Origin: Strongylocentrotus purpuratus
Lineage: Eukaryota > Echinodermata > Echinoidea > Camarodonta > Strongylocentrotidae
Direction: 5' to 3'
DNA length: 64,000 nucleotides
Assembly (NCBI RefSeq): GCF_000002235.5
Contig: NW_022145611.1
Coordinates: 5,136,754-5,200,753 of the forward strand
Shown: positions 35,151 through 49,700 of the stretch, in pieces
Layout: each line of letters starts with the position of its first letter
Numbering within the stretch: the first letter of the stretch is position 1
Translations under genes and position numbers: made by a program
Notes under the pieces: generated by a model
What the model was told of the DNA's origin: nothing
The model's database searches: none
Seen by the model: only the letters and a program-made list of their open reading frames with translations

Positions 35151-38100
35151 CTCGATATCTCCTGTTTCATAGAATGGCTGAGCTGTGAGTACACATTAAA
35201 CAGGAGCTCAACATTCCCAAGTTTGTGCACTTATCATTTCCAAATGTGTAGCTAATTCAGCGTAGTAAGAAACAAGAACATAATTCCCATATCAATACTT
35301 TCCACATGCTGATTTGAGTTGTCGGATACAAATTGGAACTGTGAAGTGTGTTTAGAGTAACCTCTATCTCTTGGACAAATTAACTTACAAATGGATTTAT
35401 AAACACGATATTCACACACAAAATGAACCGCTTCACTCTCTTAAAATTGTTTTTTCATTGTTGCAATAAAGCGAGTTTATTCAATAGACACATTTCATTT
35501 TAAAACATTTTCGAGAGAGCCACAAGTTTTAAGTGCAGTGCATACGAACCATAACTCTCGCATCTTTCACCATCTATATTCATATCACTTAAATACGCAG
35601 GCAATAACTGTACAAGAATTCGCAGATCGCAGTGTTGTATATTTTGCAATGTATGGAGGAAAAAAAATACAAACTTCACCACGACATTGCAATGAACAAG
35701 ACCTTTCCATTTTCTTTCTTAATAACTCCTCTCTTTCGTCAAAAGAATCCAAATGAAAGAACACTTAAAAGCATGGTATCAAATTGTGATCCATGTTCAT
35801 CAAAATAAATGTATTCTACAGTACTACTAACTTTTCGTTTGCAAAAAACTTTTGTGAATCTCATACACAATCCAGATTCACAAAAACTTATGATGTTAAC
35901 CCTTCAAGACGTTTTGGTCTAGCACCATGCATTTGTTTGTAAGAAAATGTAACTAGTTTTTATCTATCCTTCACTTCATAATTCTATTTTCTTTTGTGCA
36001 ATATTGAAAGTACTTACTGGTCCTTTGTTCTGTAAAAATGGATTTTAAAGAAACAGCTGGATTATAGAGGATTAATCACTTGAAAAACTTATTTGTATAT
36101 TGTTAAAAAACATAAAATCAGCACCACCCCTACCCCCAATAAAAAGACACACACTTTCAAATCATTAAAGATTACAGAGCAAAAGGGAAAGAATGATTTC
36201 ATTTCCATGTCTGCACAAAAGTTAACTTCTGTGCCAGTGCACGTGGGAGCATCAACTACACATGTAATGCACTCGCATAATTGCTTTTCCTTTCATCTAC
36301 AATAGTATCTAACCTTGAATTTCTCTTTACTGATGTAATATTGAAGCTGACATCTCAAATACAGTCACTGGTATTTAACCCAAAACATTCAGAGCAAATA
36401 CTTTTAGTCATTGATTCCCTTTGATGCCAGTAATGAAATGAAAGTATCACGTTTTACTTGCTTAAACTTCTTCTTCAGTTACGAACAACACCATATTAAT
36501 TTGATTAGTTTCATAAACGGCAATATAATTCGTTTCATTTGCATTTATCCTCAAGATAGTCACTGCTGTTAAACATGTATATAATAAGGACATTTTTTCA
36601 GGCAGCCAAAGTTGTGTGCTGTCCATACAGGTGGCATACAAAATTATATCACTTGAGTTGGCAGAGGGCTTTAACAAATATCTATCTCCATGTTCTATCT
36701 TAACTGTTTTTAAATGGTACAATATCAGTCATACTGATGATTAGACATTATGGGATGGCTATGAATATGAAATGTTTATGAAAACTGTTCAGCCCAAAAA
36801 AGTTATTGCATGTAACTAATTTCTATAACTAGGTTTTTGCTTTAAACTACTAGTCCTTTAGCGTAGATGGTATGACATTTTGTGGAGGATGAGACACGTT
36901 CTAAAGAACCTTGAGCCTACCATTACATCTTTAATCTCTTGATAAATAAGTTAAAGATTTTTTTCAATTATTTACTATTCTTGTAGAGAGAGATAGAAAA
37001 TGAGTAAATACATCAAGATAACAGACTTAGAGTGATTTCATAGTTGGAATGTTCTAGAAAAAAAAAAAATATTGTGCGACAAACACTTCCATGTTCTTTT
37101 GATAGGATATAGGCTTTCTGTAAAAAAAGAATCAGGGAAAACTTAATCTCACTTTTATGACAGATTATATCCATATTCATCTTGGTGAAATAGAAGAATC
37201 AGGATGAGCACAATCAGTTAAAAGAATATGGTATGTTTTTACATGGTAAGATCTATACAGCTTAGAAGATACAGTGATACAAGCACATCCGCAAACTCTA
37301 AAACCGTTGAATAGCACATTCTATCCCCCCCCCCCCCCTAGCTTCATACAAGAACCATCTCATTCATGTTGGTAATGGGTTCAAACCTAATTGAGAATAA
37401 GTTGTACTTTTTTAAACACCCATCTCTCATATTGTTAAATTGGATAATTCACTTTCAACACCCCAAACCAGTTGCAAAACAATATCCATATCAGACCCAT
37501 ATAAAATCAAAAGCCAGAGGCCTGCATTCAATCAAATCAAAACACTTGAGGTCCGAGACTATTTAAAGTCATGTGACCAAAAGGAGAACTAAAACCTTGA
37601 TCTACCTACTTTTTGTTAAATTTGACTTCAGAATGAGCTTAAACCCAGCAGCGAGTTGAGATTTGAGTAAAATACAGGCCATTAACTTTAAAAATGTGAT
37701 TTTTAATCAACCCATGCGATAGGCAACCCCACTGGAAGCACTATAAGCTAAAGAATCTAAGTCAGTCGCAGAGCAAGGAATTAATTACGTTGTAGTCACT
37801 TTCCATCCACTTGACAGTCTCTCTTTAACTCCTCTCTTAAAAACAAAGAAAAATTAATCATTGATATAATCAATATGTATGGTTAAAACAATGCATAGAC
37901 ATTAGACTGGATGCAAACAGAAAGAGTGCACATCACTTATATCCCATATAGACATAATAACATCAGACTTTACATTGACTTCATTATTTTCTTTCAAACC
38001 ATTTTAAGGCACATAAACTTACAGATGCCAACTTACTAATAACTACATCCACATAATAAAAAAATTCAAATAATCTTAGTCTTTGCAGTAAATACTTAAT

Positions 38101-40215
38101 ATCTTGAGACCCAGTACTACAACAAGTTTTGTTAATTGATGACATGGTATGTAATAAAACCCTCATCAAATTTTACAAAGTGGAGAATTTTCTGTAGAGA
38201 GATATTTTTTTCATTTGAACAAGCAGACGAACAGACTTCTCCTTTGCAATTTGTTTGTGGCCTTTTCATTACGAGCTGGACGGACGGAAAGAAAAAAAAT
38301 GTACTTTTGGGAATCTCGGTAACTTCTCTTAATCAAAATGAAAACTTTTACTACATTACATGTGCAGACACAGTCGCTACATTTCGCAAAACATTAAAGA
38401 AATTCAAATGAACCATTGAAAAGAATGGGGAGAAGAAAGTAGCACCAGAATTTTATCTTTCATGGCATTTAAAGATATTGTAACATCTAGATATGCATTA
38501 CATGCTCACATCACCAGCATTTCTTGGCACACGGCACAAACTAAGCACATATTCTTATAAAGACATGGCAAATTCAAGGTATATTATAAGTATAACATTA
38601 CTACAGTAACATCAACAAAGAGATTTTCCTGCATTCTATTAAAGAACTTCAGGGGTGTTAAATCAACATATTATTAGTACAGTTCTGGTTCCTATAATAC
38701 TACATCTTAATACTACTATTTTACTAATAACACCCAAATATTTGTCATATTCAGCTGAGAAAATATATGTGATAACATCAATAATGATCATATTTATTTA
38801 GGTTTTAAAAAAAAGCACAATAGGGGACAGAACTTTAGGAAATCAATACCTTATAAATAAGAAAAATGCAAGTGTTACCAAATCATAGTCTAAATAATAT
38901 ATCAAAAGTTGCAATTATTACCAGCATCTCTTTACATGTTATATTTAGAAAGCACATACAAATTCATATCATGTTCCAAAAAGATAAGGTTTGACACAAG
39001 CTTTTTCCTTTTCCAAATTTATATTTTCAGACAGGGCAGAGAAATCTATCTACATCTGAAGACTGGATGGAGTGAAAGCGGCAGAAGATGAATAAAGATA
39101 TTGCAACATACAACTTTTGCTTAGACAAAGTGCAAGCCCCAACCAAACACTGCAGGTCTACCTGACATATCATACATGCATTTCAAAGATGTAGCTGCCA
39201 CATCATGTACAGGGATTAATTGTTGGGACACGGAAGAGAAGATCAGCAATCAATATCCTGCCAAATGCTGTTTTGTCTAAACTCACTTAGTTTTTTCTGA
39301 TGCAATTTGATGCAATTTGATAAAAACAGAACTATGTGGATGTTGTATGCATAAGTATTCAAATTATTTTGAAACAAATATTTCATCAATCAATAAATAA
39401 ATGATCTATTTCACACATGGACATACTCAGAATCATTTGCATCTGAGCCGAGCACAGTTTAGACTCTATTTCTTAATCATCTCCCGGGCAGATGAAGTAA
39501 AAAATTATTACAATGCAGCAAAATTGTGCTTTCTTCGTTTGCCAATTTTTTTCTCTGAAAAAAAGAGAAAAACTATGTGATATAAAAAAACAAAATTCAT
39601 AAATCATGAAGACCTCCACAATTTGTGATGAATATTTGTGAAACTTCTTTTCCAATCTTCTCAACATTAACAGCCATTGGTACATGTTTTGACTCGTGTG
39701 CAATCTTGACATAGGATCTTTAAAGTCCGTCACTCTTTCTTTTGATACTTGTTGCCAATTTGGCAAGCTCTGCATGGGGGCTCTCCGATACCGATCTCTC
39801 AAGAAAATAAAAATTCTCACGAAACAAAATGTAAGTAAAAAATAAATGATCCTCACGACGCTTCAATGATCCGTGTGCACCTCTTTATAATTACTGATTA
39901 AAAAGCAACCAGTCTTTCCTTTTCTCTCACCCACTGAACTGTCATAATGAGTGACTTCATATCTTGTGGGCAGTGAGTGAGGGGTCACCAGTCTCCAGGA
40001 TGACCATAACACATGGAATCCTAATAGTGACAAAGATATTGATCTTCCAACAGAAAGAGGACAAATCCATTATAAGTAGGCCATTTGGGATGGCATACAC
40101 CGATTTTTGTTATAGGATACATCACATGACTGTCCGTCCTAACAGCAGACCAAGGCAGGATTGTCCAAAATGATCCTCAAACGTCTCCAACAAATGCATC
40201 TCCGTCTAACAAACC
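35151..40215 (-). other. Non-coding stretch; probably intergenic plus USP34 3' UTR
   Basis: No supported coding exon, SINE or LINE is seen in about 5 kb. AT-rich, with C runs near 37325-37339. The relative lack of repeats compared with the flanking introns fits a long 3' UTR of the minus-strand USP34 gene. One minus-strand AATAAA is at 35476-35481, but other copies of TTTATT on the plus strand lie nearer the stop, so the end cannot be fixed. Confidence 0.4.
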
Positions 40216-40727
40216 TCAAGTCGGTGAACTGTCACTACGGTCTTTGAGAAAGCTAATGAGGAGTTCCAGACTCTTGATGAAAGCACCAATCGGATCTTGT
40301 TTGCGTGGCTTGGGTCCTACTAATCTTGATTCCTGCCCCCTTGCAGGCGTTGATGGGCCAGCAGCACTCTGGCCTGTGGGCGAGGCAGCAGACGGTCCTG
40401 GAGCCTCCGTGGGTGACCGAGGTGACAGCAATGGAGGTTGTGGGCTTCCCGACGGCACATCAGGCGATTGCGGCACTTTAGCATCATCCTCTCCATCTTC
40501 AACTCTCCCGTCAAGCGATTCACTCGCAGTTCTCTTTTTGCTGCTTTTAACCTCCTTGACTATCGGTGCTTTTCTACTCTCGGTATTGTCAGAGTCTTGG
40601 ATGTCGCTTTCTTTCTTTGGAACTTTCACAGCTCCCGCTTTCAAGGTTTGTGAGTCTCCTTTTTGGTCCTTTTGTGGATGCTTCATGTCTTGGCTGAGAC
40701 GCCGCCTCTTGCTTGGTATACTGTCAT
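40216..40727 (-). CDS. USP34: USP34 last coding exon (low-complexity C-terminus)
   Basis: Starts DDSIPSKRRRLSQDMKH, a likely nuclear-localisation-type basic cluster also present (as KRRRVS) in vertebrate USP34. It is then rich in S, P, K and E, with PPLLSPRSPTEAPGPS-type sequence. It closes with a short helical stretch FIKSLELLISFLKDRSD and TGA (40216-40218), resembling the closing helix of the vertebrate protein in position but not in sequence. Confidence 0.88.
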
Positions 40728-43700
40728 CTAGAAAACAGAAAAGAGAAGGTCAGTTAACTTTTCAGAAGAACAAAGATAAACAGGAAAACAAGGATTGATT
40801 TGAAGGATTCCTTGAACACATGTCAATATCTGCCCTCGAGATCTTAACATGTAAGAAATATGTAAAATTAAGATTAAACATGTAGTTAAGACCAAAGTAC
40901 ATTCATATAATATTGAATGGCCTTGAGTGGGAAACAAGGGTATATCTCAAGCATATTCCAGTAGTCAGCAAGATATACCCTTGTATCTTACGAAAGAAAA
41001 GCAATTCAATATTATTATTAATTGTATGGTATCTTCTACCTCAATTTTTCTTAATATGTCCTTATGTTTTCTTAAATTAACTTCAACATTAAAAACAGGT
41101 AGGAAAACATTTTTGTCTTCACTTGTATTTTTCAAGGGCTGAGCACATACACATCCATTATTTTGCATATTTAAACATGTATTCACTGTTTTACACGTTT
41201 GCGCACCCCACACCACAAGACATGAAGAACTTCACAATTTGTGAGACATTTGGATTTAATTACATATGGGTTCCCAATTTTTTAAAGACACAAATTTAGA
41301 AAGGCCAGCCAATAATTGTCTTTATCTAAAAACAAATAAAGTACTGTATACACATTTTGCTAATTGTGTTTTACGTTTATTTATAGGCACTTTATCATCA
41401 ACAGAATATGCTTTTTTTGGTGGACAGTTGCTAAAATCGATTTTGATTTATCATTATTGATTTACCAATAGAAGCCTGGTTGGAGAGTGACAAATTGAGA
41501 TTAATGACATACCTGATGAAGTACTCTGTGTTGGTTTGGCATCTTTCTTCTCCTTTTCTTCTTCTTCCATTTGGACTTCCTTCTTCTTTCCATCCTTATT
41601 GCCCTTCCTCTTGGATGACTTCTCGTCCTCTCCGCAAGACGTCTCCTTGGCCATCCCCGCCTCCGTGCTCTCCCCCCTGGATGGCTCCTCCACCTCAAAC
41701 TCGTCCGATGATGAATTGGACGACGATGAGGATGATGACGTGGAGGATGATGTCCTGTGTTTCTTGACGGGCGGCCTGGGTTGCCTAGGGGCGGGGCCCG
41801 GTTGATGTTTCTTACACACCTCCAGGATGTGTTTGAGGGCGGGTACAAGGGCGGGGTTGAGCTGCTGGGTTAAGACCACTGAGAACATCTGAAGGAGAGC
41901 TCTCAAGTCCTGTAGGGAGGGAGAACAGCATCAATTGAATCAGTGCTCATCAATACCATACCCCCAAACACACAGAGTAAATATGAAACAAGACCAATGT
42001 GAATGCGTCTCCAATATGCCTCCCTCCGCCTAAATTCAGTTAAGATCCAGGCTTTAATCATTCTCGGAATATCTCAATGAGAGCAAAAAGCTTATAATCT
42101 TTATGACCTCTGACTTGATAAAATCAAAATCTGATCACTTGCTCCCCCCTCCCCCTACAGTGATTCATACTAGTTACAGGTTTAAAGTTCACAGATAAAA
42201 TAGTCATTGAATAGTCATTGACCTGGTCATAACAAGTTTTAAAAACCTTTATTTTCATGTCAATGACTTGCTTACCTTTACTTTCTTTTACCCAAAATCT
42301 AATCAATATCTCTCTCACTATGTTGCTGTGCATCAATAACAAGTTTTAAGTTCATGGCTCAAACCGTACTTGAGACTTTGCTATACTGAGGCTGAACCCT
42401 AAATTTTCAGATATTGACCACTATGACCTTTGGCCTTTGGGCTATTTATCTGAAATCTACTCAGACCGTCTACCTATGGTGATACACACTATCACCAGGT
42501 GCGAAGTTCATACCTCTAATTCTTCTTGAGGTATCGCGATAATGAGGCTATAGTGATGATGTAATTGTAATGTTAATGTAAAATGCCTTTGTATATTTCT
42601 TCTTTGTATATTACTTTTGTATATTTCTTTGTATATTACTTTGTATATTTCTTTGTATATTACTTTGTATATTTCTATGTATATTACTTTGTATATTTCT
42701 TTGTATATTTCCATGTTTATTTCTTTGTAAATTTCTTTGTATATTACTTCTTTGTCAACTGACCCTTTAGGCCAGCACTGGAGGACAGTCTTTCATATAC
42801 ACCAATTAAACAACACAGAAATTCTTACCCCGTTTAGCTTATAAGCTGCGATGGCTAGCTGATGTCTGTCATACTCAGCGATATCCTCTCGCTCTGATAA
42901 CACATTGTTGCATATCGTCTTGACAACTGTATCCCAGTTATTGCACAGAATATGTTGATACACCTGACAAAGCGACAATGAAGAAAATTCACAATTTATC
43001 TCTTCATATGCCAATCAAAGTCTCTCCGAGAGTCACAATGTATTCGGCATGGGATAGTTTTAGCAATGGCTATGATAATATTTAGTATTTCCAGTATAAA
43101 ACGACTCTGAAGCATTGCTCCATAGTCCGATGACATATCCACTAGACCATGATTCTATCTTTATTTGGATACTAGCAATGTCTAATTTGATATGTTATGA
43201 TAGTGGGATATGGTCATAACACCATGAATGGCCATTTATTGAAGCCCTCTTTGCTTTCTTTCAATTATATAGGGCTAATTCTGCACTCTACACTCATTTC
43301 ATTAATGCAAACATGTTTAATGATGAATAAAGGAACATCACAAAAGACTACATCTTAATTTCGTGTCTTTATCTTCTTCTTTTTTCCTTTCTTTTTTTGC
43401 ATTGTACTTTATTAACTTAACATAATGATATCATTCATTGCATCTGAGAGCAAAGTACTTTTTACATTCAGATTCATTCATGCATGACAAATCATACCAT
43501 ACATGTATTTGGTAGCATTTTAACAAGGATGAATTGATCATGAATACTACAAATTGATCATCACAGAATAATTTGTCGAGCAATATCTGGGGAAACTTTG
43601 AGTTGGCTATCCTTATCCTTGATTTGTTACTCTCTCATTGTCCTTATACTATATTTTTACCAGTCTTCTGAGTGCATCAGTTGGTTGGGCGGAGGGACCA

Positions 43701-46700
43701 TTACGGTTAAAGTGATTAAGTTTGCTCTCTTCTTCCCTGGCCGCCATCTTTTGCACTCAGAATATTGCTACAAAACTTGTATTTGTATAATTTTTGTGAT
43801 TTTAATTTTGTAATCACCATGGTTATATTGCTTTATTGTTATATTTCTTGAAAGTGCCAAATAAATTGTAAATAACTTAATAAACAAACACACTATACTC
43901 ACCCTGGGAAAGAATATACAGAAAAAGGATGTGACATGTACATTGTTGAGGAATGTTCGTTCATCTAGGAGGACACTCTCTACGTAGTCATGGAAGGACT
44001 GTAGGCTACATAGCAGCTCAATGGCGTCCCTCTCGCTACCCTGTATACAAAGGTATAACAAGATCAACAATGGTCAGTGATTTGATTTGATTTGATTTAT
44101 TTTTCCACTCAAATATCCACAAATTAAAATGACATCTCTCTCTCTATCCCTCTCTCTCTCTAAGTGCCGTATCGATTGACTTTGGCGATCATGCTGTTCC
44201 ACAACCGTCGGTTCCTAGACTTCTGTATTAGTACCACTCCCAGTTCTTTCACTCCTCTCTCCTCCAACAATTTCTGCAGACTGTCCATCCAAAGTATCCT
44301 CCTTCTTCCCCTACTCCTTCTTCCCACAATTTTCCCTGTCACAGCAAGATTCTCTAGGCCTTCTAGGCCTAAAATGACATATATAACCTATACAGTATTA
44401 CAATATATAATAGAACAAATGAATTATACAAGTAACAAAATACCGATAAGTATGTACGTAATAAATAAGTTTACAGAGTACATTTAAGTTTGAGAATAAG
44501 ACACAATGTTTTATATTGCTTGATTTAACTGAGTGGGGATAAAAGGGAATCTCAGAAAAGGCTAGGCTTGTTGAGCAAGATTCCCAGTATAACTTGAGTA
44601 CTAGACCATCGTCAGCGTGCACCATAGTAGCCCATGAAAAGCCGGGAGAAGGATTGATCTTTTTCTTGTTGTAAGCAAACATTTTTTTTAGGTGATTTGT
44701 ACACTTAACTACAACAAAAGTAATCTTTGATTTGCCACATACTTCTTTGGCATTCATATTAGTCTAGTTAATAACTGCTACCTATTTGTAAAATTGCTGC
44801 TCTTTTAAGGGATATGCTATCGATAGCAGTAAAGCCATAGATAATAACGGGTAACATGAAATAATTGGTTAAAAGGGCGTTATACATTATCAAATAATAG
44901 GTACTTAGTTCAAATCTAGCAATTGTTAATATCAATATTTAGTTGATATCTATAACCATCATTTTGTTTTATTTTCTGTACCCCGATCTCTCACTTCTTT
45001 TTAGGCATTGTCTACTCTTTGTATTATGAACATATTTTTCTATCTTTGTCATGTAAAGTACTGTCTTGTCTCGTTCTCGTCTCTGTTGGCATCCCCCTTT
45101 TCCCCCTATTATGTAGTTCCTTTTGTAGCTACAGACTTGTTAAAATAATAACTCATTATTCATAATTATCGTTCGAGATGTTCACACTTGTACAAGCATT
45201 GCTTTTTAGTTGACCCCTCCATTTCCAATATGTATTTCTACATTTGTTGTTATTGTTTATAATTGATTTGTAATGTTTTGTAGGAAACATAGATAAATTG
45301 AAATTGAATTGAAATTGAAACCAGGATTAGCAGCCCTATGGATGGAAGAATATTAGATCTAGGATTCCTACCTGTGTGTGATAGATGGTCTTCCAGAATT
45401 TGGCAAACCAGTCCAGCTGCAATGGAATACCTTCATATGCTACCAGTACACCTGTAACACAACAAGGAATATCAGTGCTAATTATTACCACTTACATGTA
45501 CATGTCAATATGGAGAGAACAATTGGTGAATGAAGAAATATTAACTATCCCACAGCATTAGAGGTGTTGTGGTCCAGTGGATAAGTCTCCAGACTATGAA
45601 CAACAAGGTACGGGGTTCGGATCCCTGTCGGAACACCAATGTCCTTTGGCAAGACAGTAATCTGTAATTGCCACACTCCACCCAGGTGAGGTAAATGGAT
45701 GCCTGGCAGGAATTGGTTCCTTGAAAGGATTGAGCACGTAACGGCAGCCCTGCTAAAGCCAGGGTAATGATAATGGAGCGCCAGGATTGGCAAAGTGCCA
45801 GACATGAGCGCTATATAAGACTCCACTATTCTTATAATTAACAACGCACATTTTGGAAGGCAGCACATAGTAACATCATGTTGATGATAAATGAGCTTTA
45901 GGTGATGAGGGCTGGATATGTTATTCATATCATATGCCCCTCTTTCAATCATTCTAGCTAGTCAATACTTGATGTTAGACAACAGTTTCCATTACTTGTC
46001 AGTTGTTCTCTTTCCTTTACATCACAATCTCTATTTGCAACACTAGACTACTAAATCTTGAAATGTATTCTTAAAACATTATCAACAAGAACAAAATCAG
46101 AAAGTTCTACTCATTACTTTAAGGGCCAAAATATTTATATCATAATCTGATATCAAATCACAATTCTGTATTAAATTGATGATTTGTGGTTGATTGGAAA
46201 ATTAGGGTTTTTAAAGATCAATCGTAACTCTATAAGAAAGGGCCCTGGTTTTGGAAACTAAAGAAGCGGTATAGTTACTGGTAAACAAGGACATGTTGCA
46301 GATGTGTGAAATGCTACTTACTCAGTCCTATGATCTCTTCTGTGAGCATCTTGTTATGCATGGCTGCATAGCACAACGTCTCCACAAGGTTGTGATAAGG
46401 CCCAAAGAAGTCGAGCAGAGTCTTATCATACTCTGGATCAGCTCCCTATCAAAGAAGGAAGGAGGACAAAATCAAGTACAGCTTTTTTAAGTATACATTC
46501 TTCAGGATATATTGTAAAACAGCATCTGAAGAACTAACACTTCAACAAGCTCTGCTTCTAGTTAGTTCCTCTTTTCTTGTGCTATTTTTATTATATTTGT
46601 CGTTTCATTGTATATTTTTTTTGTAATATACTTATTCATTGTATTATGTTTTACATGAGGAAATGAAATCATTTGAATCTCTTAGTGTCACCTTTTCATT

Positions 46701-49700
46701 CAGAATGCTCTCAATTACAAATTCTACATGAGCAGAAAGTACAAATAAAGCTGGAAAAATGTGAGTCCATTTCTGTTGCAGTATGTTGCATTCATAAATA
46801 AGAGTGACGTAATTGAAAACAAAACAAATCATTAAAATGTCTAAATTGGCAATGCAGAATAAAATTCAATTAATTCAATTTAATTTATTATCCATCTTTA
46901 AAAAAGAACAAGTATAACATAATATTAACACATTGTATTAAAATAATAATATAAACATAAAAATGGAGGGATACCCTTAGTAAGCAAGTTGCTTGTAAGC
47001 AGGGCCCTAGAATTAAATTGATATTCACTGTTTGTGTGTAAAAATTGGCAATTACTTTATTTTGGGAATGGCAGGTTCATATCTTACATGTGAGGTTTCC
47101 AGCTGACTTGGATGCAAGAACATCTGTAGCTCTGGTCGCGGCGCCCTCAACGTGGTCTTGTTCAGCAGTGGTTTGGGCATTCTTCTTGGGAAGTAGGGTC
47201 CAGATGATACAACTAAAAAATAGAGCATCGTAATCCAAATAAATGTCTCCTCCAACTGAGATATTCATCCCCTCCCCAAATTTGAGGGCAACACTGGATT
47301 GCCCAACATAGCATTCCATGGAAGTATACATATCCTAAAATGAATTATGAATACATATCATTGCGAAGGGGAAGCCTTACTGATCAAATATAACAACTTC
47401 CCTCTTCAAAATATGTTTGGGGCCCGCAGTAATCATCTCTCAAAATTGTTGATTTTGAGATCCAGATTGTCTGCCTTCAGCGGTCCTCCGTAGAGTGTCA
47501 AGATTCGTGACGACAGATGCAAGACACAGCTAGCCACAACATTTCCATGATATCTATATGATTTTTCAGCAAATTATTCGTGTTTTTCAAGAGAAATCTG
47601 TCCACCCATATATGATTTGTCCATAATTATCAATTGTCATGAATTTTCTTCGGTGACTACTTACGCCATTTTTTTCCTCCCTAGCGGATTTTTAAAAGCA
47701 CTAACTCACCTGAAATGTTTGACTGCTGTTGGAACTGTCGATGAGCATGGTGCATCAGGGGTACAACCCTCTGTACAAAGTCATGTGGGTAGAGCGTCAC
47801 CATGCTGTGAAGAACACCTGAAAATAAAATTGTTGAATCATGAGAGAAACTTGCTTCACAAATATACCACAATGGTCATGAACACATCAGAGAATGGTGC
47901 TACAGAAACAGTTGGTTTAGACTGGACCCACCTTACAAACAGTTGCACTCGATTCAAATCTAAGGCAACTTGATATTAATAGCAACTCTGCACAAAACAG
48001 TGTGGAGTGTGTAAGTTTAGAATTGATGAGAACTGAAAGATTTACTATTACATTGCACTCTTTTTGACTAGGCTACCGCTGGATTTTAAAAGACCCTGAA
48101 CTAGGATTATATATTAAACTTCAATATTGGTACATTCTCCTGATTGAGGAACCAATTTGGTAATTTAAAAATTTGGAGATTTTAATTTTTTTGGAGACCA
48201 CCCAAGGGAGACAAGAAATTTGGTCTTTGTAGACAGGTGTCCAGTAGGAGAAAGGGCACTGTCGGCTGCATATCGAATCGTTACAGGTTTATAGCAGTTC
48301 GTCTAATTCACAATTTGTCTAATGCCCATTTTGTCTACCATCCATATGGTCTAATAATAACTGAATCATATATAATAATAATCATATGATTATTAGACCT
48401 TGAATGCCGAAACCCTCTGACGCAATGATAGATGATAGATCAGTGAATAAGAATCAATGTATGAGGTATATAATACTTACCGACACACTCTGTTCTGACA
48501 TTATCTGGGGTATATGAGTTGAGTAATGTAAGTAGCTTGTGGGCAAAGTCCATCCTCTCGGGAAACTGAAGTAGTGATTGCTTCACTTCTACAAGGCCAA
48601 CATAATGAAGAGAGTGTGCTATTAATCATCTGGATCATGCACTTTGCATTGGTACAGTACTTTGGGCACATATGAGACTTGGACCCAGTCTTACAAAGAG
48701 TTACGATTGCTCCAAATCAATCAAAGGTCCTACAATGAATCGCAAGTTTACAGTGTCCTATCTCTTATCTACATAGTTGCGATTGATATTAATCTCAAAA
48801 AAGTTGCGATTGATATCAACTTTTTGTAAGACGGGGCCTTGAACTGTTTGCAAACTAAACTGCAGACAAAAGATCTCATCATCATCATCTTATTAATAAC
48901 AACAACAAAACAAGAAAAAGAAGAACTAAAAGAAGATTAACTAATTAAAAACAACAATAATATGATGATGAATACTTGTAACTGTATAGCACTAATAACT
49001 ACTATACAGACTACCAAATTCGATGCTCACAGCATTTCAGGTACAGTGAAACCTTTCTACAAAGACCACCCAAGGGAGACAAGAAATTTGGTCTTTATAG
49101 ACAGGTGGTCTTTGTAGACATGTTCCTATAAAAAACCATTTTCGAGGGAAACAAAATTTGTGGTCTTTGTGGTCTTTGACAGGGGGTCACTAAAGCAGGT
49201 TTGACTGTATATCAAGTACACATTTAATGCCTCTTTCTATGTATAATCGTACGAGCTTGTATGGCAGACGATTGTTACCTTTCAAGTCTTGTTGCTGTAT
49301 GGCCACTCGTAAGACTGCAGTAGTGGTTGAGAGAAGTTCTACTAGCTCACAAGCTACATGGCAGGCTGTAGCCTCATGGTACATCATGTGAAGGGTGAAG
49401 AAAGCCTGATGATGATGTAAAGCAAAGCAAAGCAAAGCCAATATTAAGATAAGATTGAATGTTATATACAACCGTACTTCCAAACAACTCCAGAATATCA
49501 CACCAGCAACCCTAACATGAGGAGGCGCAATGGATCAGTGGTAGAGCAATGGTATCGGATCCGGGAGGGCCCAGGTTCAAAACCATGTCCATGCGCTTGT
49601 GCTGTTTGGTAAAGCACTAATCTTCATTACCATGTCCCTCGGAGAGGACTTGGGGCCGTCAGCCCCCATATACATGCTTTCTTAGCAGTCAGGTTAAACA

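Noticed and set aside
40244..40798. 184-codon plus-strand frame
   Set aside because: Antisense shadow of the USP34 last exon, which fits the family and splice phase.
40935..40985. Short hairpin AAGGGTATATCT...AGATATACCCTT in the last USP34 intron as a regulatory RNA
   Set aside because: Arms only about 15 bp with no other supporting signal.
41480..41805. Plus-strand frames rich in Ser/Asp/Pro
   Set aside because: Antisense shadows of the low-complexity USP34 exon at 41513-41909.
45561..45640. Possible tRNA gene from A- and B-box motifs (also 49521 and 56132)
   Set aside because: No cloverleaf with intact acceptor and anticodon stems; repeated elements with SINE bodies and tails.
45545..45952. 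135-codon minus-strand frame
   Set aside because: Runs through the antisense of a SINE; no conserved protein features.
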